Notes: generated by a model from the sequence alone, not told the origin. A DNA stretch of 64,000 nucleotides from G963676095 sp963676095 (GCA_963676095.1 OY781040.1:3162001-3226000), one strand, 5' to 3'. Shown: positions 53,881 through 63,718, counted from the first letter of the stretch. Program-made: numbers and translations.

Positions 53881-54180
53881 CTAATGCCGCAGTTGCCCAA
53901 TTTCAAGGAAGTAATTTTCAAGCAGGTCCGCTTGTGGGCACGAAGCTGGGTATTCCACCTTTATTTTGGTCTTCAGTTCCCTGACCTGAGCGGCAATTTT
54001 AATGAACCTTTCACGTAATGTTTTCATCGTAACAGCTGCCAATCCTTTTGTTTTCAGCATATTCTCCTGTAATGAATGCATCAACACGTATGCGGCAGAG
54101 TGCAAAAACAATCTGAACTGATTGGCATAAAAGCTATTGCATGACATCCGTCCTGATTTGAGGTAGGTTTTGTGGTCTTT
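53881..54180 (-). pseudogene. IS1380 transposase, C-terminal part
   Basis: From 54180 the frame reads KDHKTYLKSGRMSCNSFYAN, then QFRLFLHSAAYVLMHSLQEN and the end of the transposase. An ATG-started frame begins at 54147. KDHK completes the Y-(2)-R-(3)-E-(6)-K motif whose first half is at 57717-58814. Confidence 0.9.
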
Positions 54181-54364
54181 GAACGAGTTATGGAGAGCTC
54201 TTCATAACTCGTTTTATGCGCTGCATATCGTTATGAAGAGTGACATGATAAAACACAATATAATCAGTTGATAATCAAATATACTTTTCATAAACACTTT
54301 TCATAAAGTTATTGCTTATTATCCATGAGTGGTAATATTGCCACGAAGCTAATGAGCAATAAAC

Positions 54365-55600
54365 ATGAGCGAAAATCAAACAATCGATGAACTACTTGAG
54401 GATTGTATCCGCTATTTTGAGCAAAACTGTTATACCAGGCTCAGGATAGAACGATACAAGTCCCTGTGGAAAAACGGGATCTGCCACTACATGCAGACCA
54501 GAGGCATTATCAATTACAATCATTGTGTCGGGGAGGAGTTTATTCATACCCGGATCTCTTCAAGTGTAACACCTGCAGAGCGGGATCTGATCCGAAGCGT
54601 AAGTGTGTTAACCGAGATACAGGAAACGGGTAAGGTTTCTAAAAGAACAGTACACCCGGTAACCCGGGAACTGAAGGGCCCTATCGGGGAGGCGACAGAA
54701 AGCCTGCTGCGGCATCTGAAAGAACTCCGTCGAAATCCAACGACCATCAACGACCATCTATTGTACCTTCACCGGTTCAAGCAGTATCTGGAAAACAGGG
54801 AAGTCATCCTTCTAAAAAATATCGGAGAAGAGCACATTCTCGGATTTGTATCCACCCAGACAAACAATAACATCAACGTGGTATCCTCCCTGAGAGTGTT
54901 CTTTCGCTATCTGTATGAAGAAAGATTATTAAAAACAGACCTTTCGTATGTGCTGGCACATTACAAATGGGTTAAGCGGGAAAAACTTCCGTCTGTCTAC
55001 ACGACAGAAGAAGTGAAAAGGATAGAATCTTCGGTAAATTGTTCCAACGCGGTAGGTAAACGCGATTATGCCGTACTGCTGCTTGCCACGAGGTTGGGAC
55101 TTCGTGCCTCTGACATTGCTTTCCTGTCATTTGCCGGCCTGGACTGGGAAAACAGCCGGATTACCCTGAAGCAATATAAAACCGGCAGGGAAACAGAACT
55201 TCCCCTGCTTGCCGAGATCGGTGAGGCAATAATCAATTACCTGAAGGTTGGACGTGCTCGGTCGGATTCCCCGAATGTTTTTCTTTCCGCGCGTGCCCCG
55301 TACCGGCCGATGACAGGAAAAGCGGTTTCCAATGCAGTCAGACAAATCATAGATGCTTCCGGCATACCCATCGGACAGCGCAGGCATGGCCCTCACGCCA
55401 TGCGTCACAGCCTGGCCAGCCGACTGCTTGAGCACAGCGTGTCCCTGCCGGTCATATCGGAATCACTGGGACACGAGAAAACAGAAAGTACAATGACTTA
55501 CCTTCGTATTGACAGGAATGCACTCCGCCAATGTGCTTTGGATGTTCCGATGGTTGATGCGTCTTTTTACAGGCAGAAAGGAGGGGCGTTTTATGCGTGA
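54365..55600 (+). CDS. ritA: RIT tyrosine recombinase A
   Basis: A 411-residue integrase-type recombinase. The SAM-like core-binding domain (about 110-200) precedes a catalytic domain with Arg in RLGLRASDIAFLSF, His-x-x-Arg in HGPHAMRHSLASRLLE, LGHEKTESTMTYL and the Tyr nucleophile of TYL. All key residues are present. It overlaps the next gene by 8 bp (ATGCGTGA), a sign of coupled translation. The three proteins of a RIT element are thought to act together in moving the element. The symbol follows RIT naming by position only. Confidence 0.9.
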   Translation: MSENQTIDELLEDCIRYFEQNCYTRLRIERYKSLWKNGICHYMQTRGIINYNHCVGEEFIHTRISSSVTPAERDLIRSVSVLTEIQETGKVSKRTVHPVTRELKGPIGEATESLLRHLKELRRNPTTINDHLLYLHRFKQYLENREVILLKNIGEEHILGFVSTQTNNNINVVSSLRVFFRYLYEERLLKTDLSYVLAHYKWVKREKLPSVYTTEEVKRIESSVNCSNAVGKRDYAVLLLATRLGLRASDIAFLSFAGLDWENSRITLKQYKTGRETELPLLAEIGEAIINYLKVGRARSDSPNVFLSARAPYRPMTGKAVSNAVRQIIDASGIPIGQRRHGPHAMRHSLASRLLEHSVSLPVISESLGHEKTESTMTYLRIDRNALRQCALDVPMVDASFYRQKGGAFYA

Positions 55601-56603
55601 ACCGTTTAACTACAACAGCATATATGCCCCTTACTTTAAAAGCTTCATCAAAATGAAACAGGCTCTGGGGGTAAATGTATTACGGACAAAATGGATACTG
55701 CTTGAGTTTGACAAGTTTTTCATCAACATGGGAGTTCGGGATCTTTATATCACCGCGAACCTGATCGACCAGTGGCGCAAAACCCGCCTCAATGACGGGC
55801 AGCGGACCATCTATGCCAAGTATTCCGTCTGGTCACAGCTTTGCAAATATATGTGTCGTCTCGGCCATGAGTGTTATATCCCCAGGCTTCCAAAAACTGT
55901 TAGCAAAAACAGCTTTACGCCTTATATTTTTTCTCACCGGCAGATGGAAGATATTTTTCGGGCATGCGATTCCCAGCGGTTATACGACAAACACATGTCG
56001 ACAATCCTGTTTGTCATGCCGGCAATTGTTCGCTTAATGTATGGAACCGGGATTCGTGTCAGTGAAGCCTTATCCCTGAAAAATGAAGATGTTGATTTTG
56101 ATCATCACTGCATCATCCTGAGAAAAACCAAAAACGGAGAACAACGGCTTGCCCCCTTATCCGATACATTACAGAAAGTTCTTGAAGAATACCTGGCAAA
56201 CCGCAACAGGATGCCGCTTCCGAAGGTGAGCGATCCCAAGGGATATTTATTTGTTTCTCCAAGTGGGAACTTCTGCCAGGCCGGGAATATCTACTGTTGG
56301 TTCCGCAAGGTACTTGCAGCGTGTGGAATCCAACATATCGGGAATCATCAGGGCCCCTTTGTACACAGCCTGAGGCATACCTTTGCCGTGCATTCGCTGA
56401 TGAAAATGACAAAGTCCGGTTATGACCTCTACTATACGTTGCCGATCCTGTCCACTTATATGGGACACAAATCCATCGGTGCAACAGAACAGTATATCCG
56501 GTTAACCGAAGAGATGTACCCGGAACTGTTGAAAGATCAACGGGGGATATGCTCGTATGTTTTCCCTGAGATTAAAATGACGGAAGAAGATGGAAACAAC
56601 TGA
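55593..56603 (+). CDS. ritB: RIT tyrosine recombinase B
   Basis: The ATG at 55593 (MREPFNYNSIYAPYFKSFIK) follows an AGGAGG ribosome site and overlaps the ritA stop, so it is preferred over 55509; this gives 336 residues. The catalytic domain has Arg in YGTGIRVSEALSLKNEDVDF, FVHSLRHTFAVHSLMK with His-x-x-Arg, YMGHKSIGATEQYIRL with the Tyr, and an insertion rich in Tyr between them (SGYDLYYTLPILSTY). Its last 14 bp overlap the third gene. Confidence 0.9.
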   Translation: MREPFNYNSIYAPYFKSFIKMKQALGVNVLRTKWILLEFDKFFINMGVRDLYITANLIDQWRKTRLNDGQRTIYAKYSVWSQLCKYMCRLGHECYIPRLPKTVSKNSFTPYIFSHRQMEDIFRACDSQRLYDKHMSTILFVMPAIVRLMYGTGIRVSEALSLKNEDVDFDHHCIILRKTKNGEQRLAPLSDTLQKVLEEYLANRNRMPLPKVSDPKGYLFVSPSGNFCQAGNIYCWFRKVLAACGIQHIGNHQGPFVHSLRHTFAVHSLMKMTKSGYDLYYTLPILSTYMGHKSIGATEQYIRLTEEMYPELLKDQRGICSYVFPEIKMTEEDGNN

Positions 56604-57615
56604 TTTTGCCAAATACCTGACAAACTTCCTTACCAAATACCTGGTCGGGGAGCGTGGGGCCAGTCCGAACACCATCTGTTCTTACCGGGATACTTTCGTT
56701 CAACTGATTTATTTTATGAAAAAGATAAAAGGAATTGATGCACGACATCTAAAACTGGATTCACTTACAAAGGAAACTATTGTTGATTTCCTCGCATGGA
56801 TCAGGGAAGAACGAAAATGCAGTTGTGCCACTCGCAATTACAGGCTTGCTGCCATCCACTCCTTTTTCTGTTACCTGCAATATGAATCTCCCGAAAGAAT
56901 TTATCAGTGGCAGAGGGTCCTTTCTATAAAAGTACAGAAACAACAGAAGAAGAACATTAACTACCTGACCCTGGATGGAATAAAGTTGGTTCTTGATCAG
57001 GTTGATACTGCAACTGCAAATGGTCGGCGTAACCTGGCGATGCTTGCCCTGATGTATGACAGCGCGGCAAGAGTAAGTGAACTCATAGACCTTAAACCAT
57101 CTTCTGTAAGGCTTGAAGCTCCTTGTATCGTTAAACTTATTGGCAAAGGAAGAAAAGCACGCATCGTTCCCTTACAGAATGAACAGGTTGTGCTGCTAAA
57201 AGCATACATGCAGGAGAATAAACTAATGGAACCATACGATAACCAGCACCCGCTATTTTTTAACTGTTGGGGTAAAAAATTGACACGATCGGGTGTCAAT
57301 TACATCCTGAAAACATACGCGGATATGGCCAGGAAAATCAATCCGGCACTTATTCCTGAGAGGACCAGTTGCCATGTGCTCCGAAGCTCAAAAGCAATGC
57401 ATCTGTTACAGGCTGGAGTGAATTTGGTCCTGATCCGGGATATATTGGGACATGTATCGATCCAGACGACTGAAGTCTATGCCAGGGCTGATTCCAAACA
57501 AAAACGGGAAGCACTTGAAAAAGCCTATGTGGATGTGACTCCTGAAACAAGTAGAGAAAAATCATGGGAAAAGGATGGTTCTTTGCTTGAATGGCTCAAA
57601 TCTTTGAATAAATGA
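56590..57615 (+). CDS. ritC: RIT tyrosine recombinase C
   Basis: A 341-residue recombinase with core-binding domain (about 10-105: NFLTKYLVGERGASPNTICS) and catalytic residues in YDSAARVSELIDL (Arg), SCHVLRSSKAMHLLQAG (His-x-x-Arg), LGHVSIQTTEVYARAD (His, Tyr). It ends 100 bp before the right end of the element. All three recombinases look intact, so the RIT element may be mobile. Confidence 0.92.
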   Translation: METTDFAKYLTNFLTKYLVGERGASPNTICSYRDTFVQLIYFMKKIKGIDARHLKLDSLTKETIVDFLAWIREERKCSCATRNYRLAAIHSFFCYLQYESPERIYQWQRVLSIKVQKQQKKNINYLTLDGIKLVLDQVDTATANGRRNLAMLALMYDSAARVSELIDLKPSSVRLEAPCIVKLIGKGRKARIVPLQNEQVVLLKAYMQENKLMEPYDNQHPLFFNCWGKKLTRSGVNYILKTYADMARKINPALIPERTSCHVLRSSKAMHLLQAGVNLVLIRDILGHVSIQTTEVYARADSKQKREALEKAYVDVTPETSREKSWEKDGSLLEWLKSLNK

Positions 57616-57716
57616 TGGCATGATTATGCAAAGCGGTACTGCAAAGTGTTCGACGTATTTGAATGATATACAGAGACACTTCTTATATCGCTTTGCATAA
57701 CGATATGCAGCGCATA

Positions 57717-58814
57717 AATGTTGAGTTCCATTTTACCGCGCCCACAGTATCCTTGTTCGTAAAGGGCTTTGGTCCGGTATTCCAACAAGTCGGTTACAAT
57801 AAACCGGACATTGGTGCCTTTATCTGACACTTCAATTTTAACAATCACCCGCTGTTGGTTTTCCCAACTTCCAGCTTTATAACCAAACGAGTGATACCGC
57901 TTTACTGGTTTGCCATATCCAGCGTATTGGTTTTCGCAACTTTTAACAAGGTATTCCACCCTTGAATTCAAAACGCTGTTTGCAGTTAAACCAGTTATAA
58001 AATGGACTTTTGGTTGGCTCACGCACCAGTCCATCAGTTCTTTGCTGCAAAAATGGCTGTCGCCTCTTACAATGATCACCGTGTTTTTCCATGACTTACG
58101 CAAGTGGGCTATAAGCCTTTTGAGTATCCCATAAACATTGGTGCTTTTACTGCGCCTGCCTGGTTTGAGGATAGTGGTGATCAGTTTTCCCGACAAACCT
58201 TCATAAATGTGAAGGGGCATGTAACAATACTCACCATAGTAGTTGTTGAACAGCGCTAATTGTTGCGCCCCGTGGGTGTCACTGTTGGTATCGTCGCAAT
58301 CGATAATAATCACGGGTGGTTCAGACCCATAAGATTCTACAAACTTATCGGCAAAGACATAGGCGATATTGTACAGTTCGCTCGCCCTGGGGGTGTTCTC
58401 AAAACGGGTCATGGTCGATTGTGATGCCAGGGCGTCCCCGGTCATGGGCAAGCGTCCAACACTCATCTTCAGGATAGTATCATCGCGCAAAGTATTGCAA
58501 TCGTTGGCATCTTCATATCCGGCGACAATTTGATAAACACGCTGGGATGCTATTTCTTCCAATGTATGATCAATATAACCCGGATGCCGGGTGTCCTCAA
58601 TGCAAGACACAAGGGCTTTTATGATACCGGTTTGGTCCTCTATATTCCTAACCAAAAGCAACCCGCCATCCGAAGAAATCTCCGAGGCAGTAAAGCTGGC
58701 TTCTACACGTTTATTTTCAATTGGTGGTAAATCGAAGAGTTTGCTTTGATAAATCGATCCATCTGTTTGGCTGGTCAAGGTTTTTTCGGTAATTTTATTT
58801 TCTGAAAAGCTCAT
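57717..58814 (-). pseudogene. IS1380 transposase, N-terminal part
   Basis: 366 codons of a DDE transposase: start MSFSENKITEKTLTSQTDGS, a zinc-free N-terminal region with EISSDGGLLLVRNIEDQTGI, then the first Asp in VIIIDCDDTNSDTHGAQQLA, the second in VIIVRGDSHFCSKELMDWC, and YCGRGKMELNI carrying the Glu. The RIT element enters straight after this, between Ile and the Lys of Y-(2)-R-(3)-E-(6)-K. The open frame runs on into RIT DNA to 57624, adding about 30 foreign residues. The split enzyme should be dead. Confidence 0.92.
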
Positions 58815-58898
58815 AGGGATATGTTTGTAAGAAGCTCTAAGATAGTAATATATCTTTAAATCCCATGAGCTTTTCTGCTTTTTTATGAATTATTCAGG

Positions 58899-60014
58899 TT
58901 AAACTGTTTCTCTCAATCTATGACGCGATTCGTAAAGCCGATTCCCGTTTTAGATAAAACAAAGTCCTATCCATCTAAGAAGATCGGATTTGATACTGAT
59001 ACGACCTATGTGCCTCTTGAAACATCGAACAAGGTGTTATTGGGAGGCACTTGCTATTTGAGTTATGTTTCAGATCGACGAATTTTATTAACTGATAGAA
59101 ACAGCGGAGATGTTTTTTTATTCGATCAAAATGGAAAAATATATTCTAGTTTCAACCGGAAAGGGGGATTAGGCTATCTGCTTATCAGTTTTGTTGCATA
59201 CGATGAAAAAAATGCCGAATTGTTTATACTCGATCATATTCGTCAAAAGGTTTTTGTCTATTCTGAGAATGGAACACTGCTGCGTAGTTTCGATACACCG
59301 GCAAAGTCGCATATTCAGGAAATTTATAATTTTGATGATACCACTCTTTTGGTCTTTGATGAAAATCAGTATGGCTCCAGCAAAATAATAAAACCCTATA
59401 TCTATATTGCGAAAAATGATGGAAAAGTTCTTGGATATGTAAATGCCAGTGTGGAGAAAGTCAATCCAGCCATGTATTCTGAAAGTACGGGAAAGAATCA
59501 TGAACGCACATTTATTTTTACACATTATGGAACTCCCGATAATTGCAAGTTTGGGAACGATTTTATCCTGTCAAACAAATCAATGGATACAATTTATATG
59601 CTGAAACAAGATAAAACTTTAATTCCTTTATTTTCGCAAGTCCCATCTGTATTTTCGGAGCATCCTACTGCTGCCTCGGTAGGAATGGTAACAGATCAAT
59701 ACTTAGAGATCTGTGTTTCATCTTATGATGTTAATGAAGGCGTGAAATTAATGAAAGCCGGTAAGAAATGGAAGCCTGGATTTCATTACTATATTCTTGA
59801 TCTGAAATCCGGGAAGTTCTATGATGATCCCGAAGAGGGCGACTTTTCAGTTCATAAAGTTGATACGTCTAAGGGACAGGACTATAAATTAATGCAAGCA
59901 GTAAATTTGGTGAAGAAGAACCAGCAGGGGCTTCTAAGCGGTGAATTAAAAAAACTGACATCAAAACTGGATATAGGAGACAATCCTGTAATAAGAATTG
60001 TAAGATTTAAATAG
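58899..60014 (+). pseudogene. Six-bladed propeller protein, body of the IS-split gene
   Basis: Main part of the gene begun at 53585. An ATG at 58920 gives a 364-residue frame without signal peptide. Blades carry YVPLETSNKVLLGGTCYLSY, VFLFDQNGKIYSSFNRKGGL and QKVFVYSENGTLLRSFDTPA. The C-terminal end (SGELKKLTSKLDIGDNPVIR) matches the pattern of the lipoprotein at 17140-18306. Once intact (about 380 residues) it would have been exported; now any product would stay in the cytoplasm. Confidence 0.85.
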
Positions 60015-60208
60015 ACAATATGGAAAATAAAATTACAATTTTATATCATCTCGAACATTTAAAACAACTCATGCTGGGAAGCTTACAACACCAGCGAAGC
60101 GATGATTCACCTCGCTATGATCAGACTAATGCTTAATAGAACCAAAAATTAAAATTTAAACAGTTTCTAAACCTGATCAATTGAGAAATTGCTACCTTCT
60201 AAAACATA

Positions 60209-60330
60209 GAAGCCTATCAGCTTGTTGAGGCCTATAAAATAACGAATTGAATGGTAAACTGAAAGAAATTGCTGCTGATTTGAATGAAGAATCAAATCCT
60301 GTGATCATGGTGATGAAGTATAAAAAATAA
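60209..60330 (+). pseudogene. Decayed 3' end of another propeller gene
   Basis: EAYQLVEAYK in one frame, then after a frame shift NGKLKEIAADLNEESNPVIM and VMKYKK to TAA 60328-60330. It matches the C-terminus of the 17140-18306 protein almost residue for residue (EAYQLVEAYKKDELKGKLKE, then IAADLNEGSNTVIMVMKYKK). The piece between 60015 and 60208 contains a 38-codon frame (MENKITILYHLEHLKQLMLG) of no known family. Confidence 0.85.
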
Positions 60331-60354
60331 AATATCTCCAGTGACTACTAGAAA

Positions 60355-60496
60355 TATCTCCAACGCACTCGTTAATGTGATTACTCCTTTTGGGAAAGAC
60401 CGGCTGTTGGTTGCCACTCTCGACGGGAAAATTGTTTCCTGTTTTCATCGCTTTTTTCATGATGGTTTTTATAGTGCTGAAAAAATAATACATTAG
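60355..60496 (+). pseudogene. Decayed 3' end of a metallophosphoesterase-PQQ gene
   Basis: ISNALVNVITPFGKDRLLVA then TLDGKIVSCF matches the C-terminus of the intact gene just downstream (LSNALVNAITPVGKDRLLVT, then TLDGKVVCLQY). The original stop is lost and the frame runs to TAG 60494-60496. It directly follows the propeller remnant, so an ancestral propeller-phosphoesterase pair was probably duplicated and mostly deleted. Nothing is supported between 60500 and 60758. Confidence 0.85.
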
Positions 60497-60758
60497 CAAT
60501 GAAACATTTTGATTTTGGGTGTCCCTAGATTATTTTTGCCTCATGTTTGTTCGACGTAAGCAAAATAAAACGGGGATCCATGAGTGTACAAGTCTTGATA
60601 AAAATTGATTCTCATGCAACTACTGAACGTTTTGCTCCGGTTTGCAGATTAATTAATCGGATAATGTCGTATTCTATCTTACTTTGATTGGTTAATTTTT
60701 GTGCTTGATCTTTCGAATATGTCCGCATGAAAATAAAAAACAAACAAAAAGATTATCC

Positions 60759-62597
60759 ATGAAACGCCTGTTATTTTTACTGTTTTTTTACCTCATCACA
60801 GGGAGCCTGCAGGCACAGTCCCTGCGTTTTGCCCACGTGACGGATACTCATGTGGGGAGTGATCATGCGGATGAAGATCTGATCCGGACAGTGAACGACA
60901 TAAATGCACAGAACGATATCGATTTCGTGATCCTTTCCGGCGATATTACCGAGTTCGGTTCCGATCAGGAGTTGTTGCTGGAAAAACAGATACTGGACAA
61001 GCTGAACAAGCCTTGGTATATTATTCCTGGCAATCATGACTCGAAATGGTCGGAAAGCGGGAATAACAGCTTTGTCCGGGTATTCGGCGATGAAAAATTT
61101 GTCTTCGAAAAGGGGGGCTTTCTCTTTATCGGAACAGCTAGCGGGCCAAATATGCGGATGGCTCCCGGACTTGTTCCCAGGGAGCAGATCATTTTTCTGG
61201 ATTCGGTCCTGGTCCACATGTCTGACCCGGAAGAGCCGGTCATTTTTGTCAACCACTACCCGCTCGACGAGTCCCTTTCGAACTGGTATAAAGTGATTGA
61301 TTTATTGAAGACCCGGAATATACAAGCTGACTTGCTGGGGCACGGGCATATGAATAAATACTACAACTTTGAAGGGATCCCTGCAGTTATGGGCCGGTCA
61401 AACCTCCGCGCGAAGAAGGATACCGGCGGTTACAACCTGGTTACGATTGAACGGGACACGCTGTTTTATGCCGAACGTACCCCAGGCGGCATCACACACC
61501 CGGTATGGCGCAAAGTAGCTCTGACCAATCATCATTTTCAGAATGATACAGTTTCCTGGCCCAGGCCCGACTACTCGGTAAACAATACTTGTAGACAAGT
61601 GAAGGAAGTCTGGAGTATCCAGGACAGCAGCGATATCGGGACCGGCATCAGTGCGGAAGGGAAGTACGCGGTTTATGCGAACACCAACGGGATAATCGTG
61701 GCCCTGGACAGAAACACCGGGGCTGTCCGCTGGAAGTATCGTACAAACGGCAAGGTTTATGCTACCCCGGCTGTTTTCAGAGGAAAAGTTGTTTGTGCTT
61801 CGACAGACAGTACTGTTTATTGCCTGAGCCTGGAAACAGGACGCCCAGTCTGGAAATTCAAAACCGGGAAATCGATTGTTGCCTCTCCCGCGATCAACGG
61901 GAATTCCGTTTATCTTGGTTCCTCGGAAGGGGCTTTTCGTTCGTTTGACCTTGCTTCGGGCAAGCTTAACTGGGAATTCGACAGCGTAAAAAATTTCGTG
62001 GAATGCCGTCCGTTGGTTTACAAAGACATGGTTTATTTTGGCTCCTGGGGAAATACGTTTTATGCTTTGGATAAGAAAACCGGAAAACTTGTCTGGGAAA
62101 GGGGAAAATATACGAACAGGATGTTGTCTCCTGCGGCAGTCTGGCCAGTGGCCGCGGATGGGAAAGTGTTTATTGTTGCCCCCGACCGGCATATGACGGC
62201 CCTGGATGCCCTGACAGGGGCTGAACGGTGGGATTCCGGTAAATACTCGTGCCGGGAGTCCATCGGCATTTCTGCTGACGGGGCGCTGGTTTATATTAAG
62301 AATATGACCGAGGGAAATGTAGATGCCTTTTCCTCAGGAGCAGACGGACAGGTGCTGGCCTGGGAATGTGATGCCGGCCTGGGGTATGAAATAGCCCCTT
62401 CTCCTGTTGTCGAATCAGGGAACCTCGTTTTTGTTCCGACAACCAGCGGTATTGTCTGTGCCATAACTAAGCAAACCCACGCAGTTGCCTGGAAGCACAA
62501 ATTGTCCAATGCACTTGTCAATGCCATTACTCCTGTTGGAAAAGACCGGCTGTTGGTCACCACGCTCGACGGAAAAGTTGTCTGTCTTCAGTATTGA
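60759..62597 (+). CDS. Exported metallophosphoesterase fused to a PQQ-type beta-propeller
   Basis: The ATG at 60759 (MKRLLFLLFFYLITGSLQAQ) gives a signal peptide and 612 residues; the frame is open from 60699. The calcineurin-like domain (about 20-270) has the metal ligands in AHVTDTHVG, ILSGDITEFG, IPGNHDSKW, VNHYPLD and LGHGHMNKY. A PQQ/BamB-like propeller (about 290-612) follows, with repeats such as GAVRWKYRTNGKVYATPAVF and GRPVWKFKTGKSIVASPAIN. Function is probably phosphoester or nucleotide hydrolysis in the periplasm, substrate unknown. Neighbouring ghosts show the propeller lipoprotein and this gene once formed a repeated pair. Confidence 0.88.
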   Translation: MKRLLFLLFFYLITGSLQAQSLRFAHVTDTHVGSDHADEDLIRTVNDINAQNDIDFVILSGDITEFGSDQELLLEKQILDKLNKPWYIIPGNHDSKWSESGNNSFVRVFGDEKFVFEKGGFLFIGTASGPNMRMAPGLVPREQIIFLDSVLVHMSDPEEPVIFVNHYPLDESLSNWYKVIDLLKTRNIQADLLGHGHMNKYYNFEGIPAVMGRSNLRAKKDTGGYNLVTIERDTLFYAERTPGGITHPVWRKVALTNHHFQNDTVSWPRPDYSVNNTCRQVKEVWSIQDSSDIGTGISAEGKYAVYANTNGIIVALDRNTGAVRWKYRTNGKVYATPAVFRGKVVCASTDSTVYCLSLETGRPVWKFKTGKSIVASPAINGNSVYLGSSEGAFRSFDLASGKLNWEFDSVKNFVECRPLVYKDMVYFGSWGNTFYALDKKTGKLVWERGKYTNRMLSPAAVWPVAADGKVFIVAPDRHMTALDALTGAERWDSGKYSCRESIGISADGALVYIKNMTEGNVDAFSSGADGQVLAWECDAGLGYEIAPSPVVESGNLVFVPTTSGIVCAITKQTHAVAWKHKLSNALVNAITPVGKDRLLVTTLDGKVVCLQY

Positions 62598-62725
62598 TTT
62601 GGCAGAAGAAGGTCGTATATTGTAAGAAGAAATATACTTTGCGTTACAACACAGAACGAATATGACAATATCTTGTAACAGATATCCAGATATCAGGTTG
62701 AATAATAAAATTTAAATAAGTATAT

Positions 62726-63619
62726 ATGAGGCAATTAATTATTACATTGACATTAATTGGTATATCTGTAAATCAGATACTTGCTCAAGATTTAATTGAA
62801 TATAATTCGTTAATCGATTCGGCTCATGCAGCAATTACTAAGGGGGATAATGCTAGCGCTTTGGATTTCTACGTAAAAGCATTCTCCTTTGATGTTCCTC
62901 AGGATCCCAATCATTTATATGAAGCTGCTGTCATGGCTGCACGTTTGCAACAGAAAGACCGGGCGTTCATGTTTTTGAACTGGGCCGTAACTCAGGGGTT
63001 CTCAATGTATGATCACGCCCTGAAAAATAAGGAATTTCCTCAATTTAAAGATGTTCGCTTTGACAGGTTACTGGAAAAAATGAGAGTTCAGGATTCTGTT
63101 TTTACAACGTTAAGCCCTCCTTTGGATTCTGTTTTTCAATCTGATGTACAGATCAGAACCCAGTTTCTGAAAGTACGGGCGGAAGGAAATGATTCAATCA
63201 GACAGCGTGAATTGCTGACTGAAATGAATAAAATTGACAGCGTAAATTTAGTCAAAGTAAGAGAAATGATTTTCAGGTATGGTTTTCTGAGTAAAAGTCT
63301 TAAAACCGACGGGGCAAGAAACGCCATGTGGCTGGTGATTCAACATTCTCCGTTGGAAGTCCGGGAAGAATATCTTCCAATTATTAAGCGTGCGTCAGAG
63401 AGGGGAGAAATTTCGCCTGCATTTGTCGCAATCATGGAAGACAGAAATCTTATGCAAAAATACGGGAAACAGAATTATGGCTCTCAGTATAGCGTCGTAG
63501 ACGGGAAGGTCGTCATTGCTCCTTTATATAATCCCGAGGCTGTTGACAGCCTGAGGAAGCAAGTAGGCCTGGATTCCCTGAGTGAGTATATCGAAATGGT
63601 TGAAAAAGGATTACATTAA
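62726..63619 (+). CDS. Exported DUF6624-like protein
   Basis: A 297-residue protein with signal peptide MRQLIITLTLIGISVNQILAQ. The first half is TPR-like (SALDFYVKAFSFDVPQDPNH, EAAVMAARLQQKDRAFMFLN). The second half (about 150-290) has LLTEMNKIDSVNLVKVREMI, MWLVIQHSPLEVREEYLPII, AIMEDRNLMQKYGKQNYGSQ and AVDSLRKQVGLDSLSEYIEM, which fit DUF6624, a Bacteroidota family of unknown function. It stands alone, 128 bp after the phosphoesterase gene. Confidence 0.75.
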   Translation: MRQLIITLTLIGISVNQILAQDLIEYNSLIDSAHAAITKGDNASALDFYVKAFSFDVPQDPNHLYEAAVMAARLQQKDRAFMFLNWAVTQGFSMYDHALKNKEFPQFKDVRFDRLLEKMRVQDSVFTTLSPPLDSVFQSDVQIRTQFLKVRAEGNDSIRQRELLTEMNKIDSVNLVKVREMIFRYGFLSKSLKTDGARNAMWLVIQHSPLEVREEYLPIIKRASERGEISPAFVAIMEDRNLMQKYGKQNYGSQYSVVDGKVVIAPLYNPEAVDSLRKQVGLDSLSEYIEMVEKGLH

Positions 63620-63718
63620 AAAATGTATGTTAAAATTTTATGAATATAAGTTTTCCCTGTTTCTTGATCTTTCTGACAAAGAATCAGAATCGCCATATTT
63701 TTTGCAGTAACCTCAATT

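Larger units (their letters stand above)
54181..57716 (+). mobile_element. RIT element (three tandem tyrosine recombinases)
   Basis: A 3536-bp insertion with three overlapping recombinase genes, the defining layout of recombinase-in-trio elements. Excising it restores the host transposase codon for codon (..ELN-I | K-DHK..), so the boundaries are exact unless a short duplication is hidden. A 23-bp inverted repeat is at 54213-54235 and 57696-57718, reading inward TTTATGCGCTGCATATCG and on. An 11-bp motif GTTATGRAGAG occurs three times at the left end (54187, 54198 inverted, 54230). A variant, RTTATGCAAAG, occurs twice at the right (57623, 57691 inverted). Confidence 0.9.
53634..58898 (-). mobile_element. 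IS1380-family element, interrupted by a RIT element
   Basis: Terminal inverted repeats (CCTGAATAATTCATAAA at 53634 and its complement ending at 58898) are flanked by identical TTAA copies (53630-53633, 58899-58902). Removing the inner insertion (54181-57716) gives an IS of 1729 bp with one transposase frame of 465 residues, normal for IS1380. It lies in a six-bladed propeller gene. A 156-bp fragment of the same IS is at 22637-22792. Confidence 0.92.

Noticed and set aside
54181..57716. Integron or conjugative transposon
   Set aside because: Three overlapping recombinases with no cargo, attC sites or transfer genes fit a RIT element.
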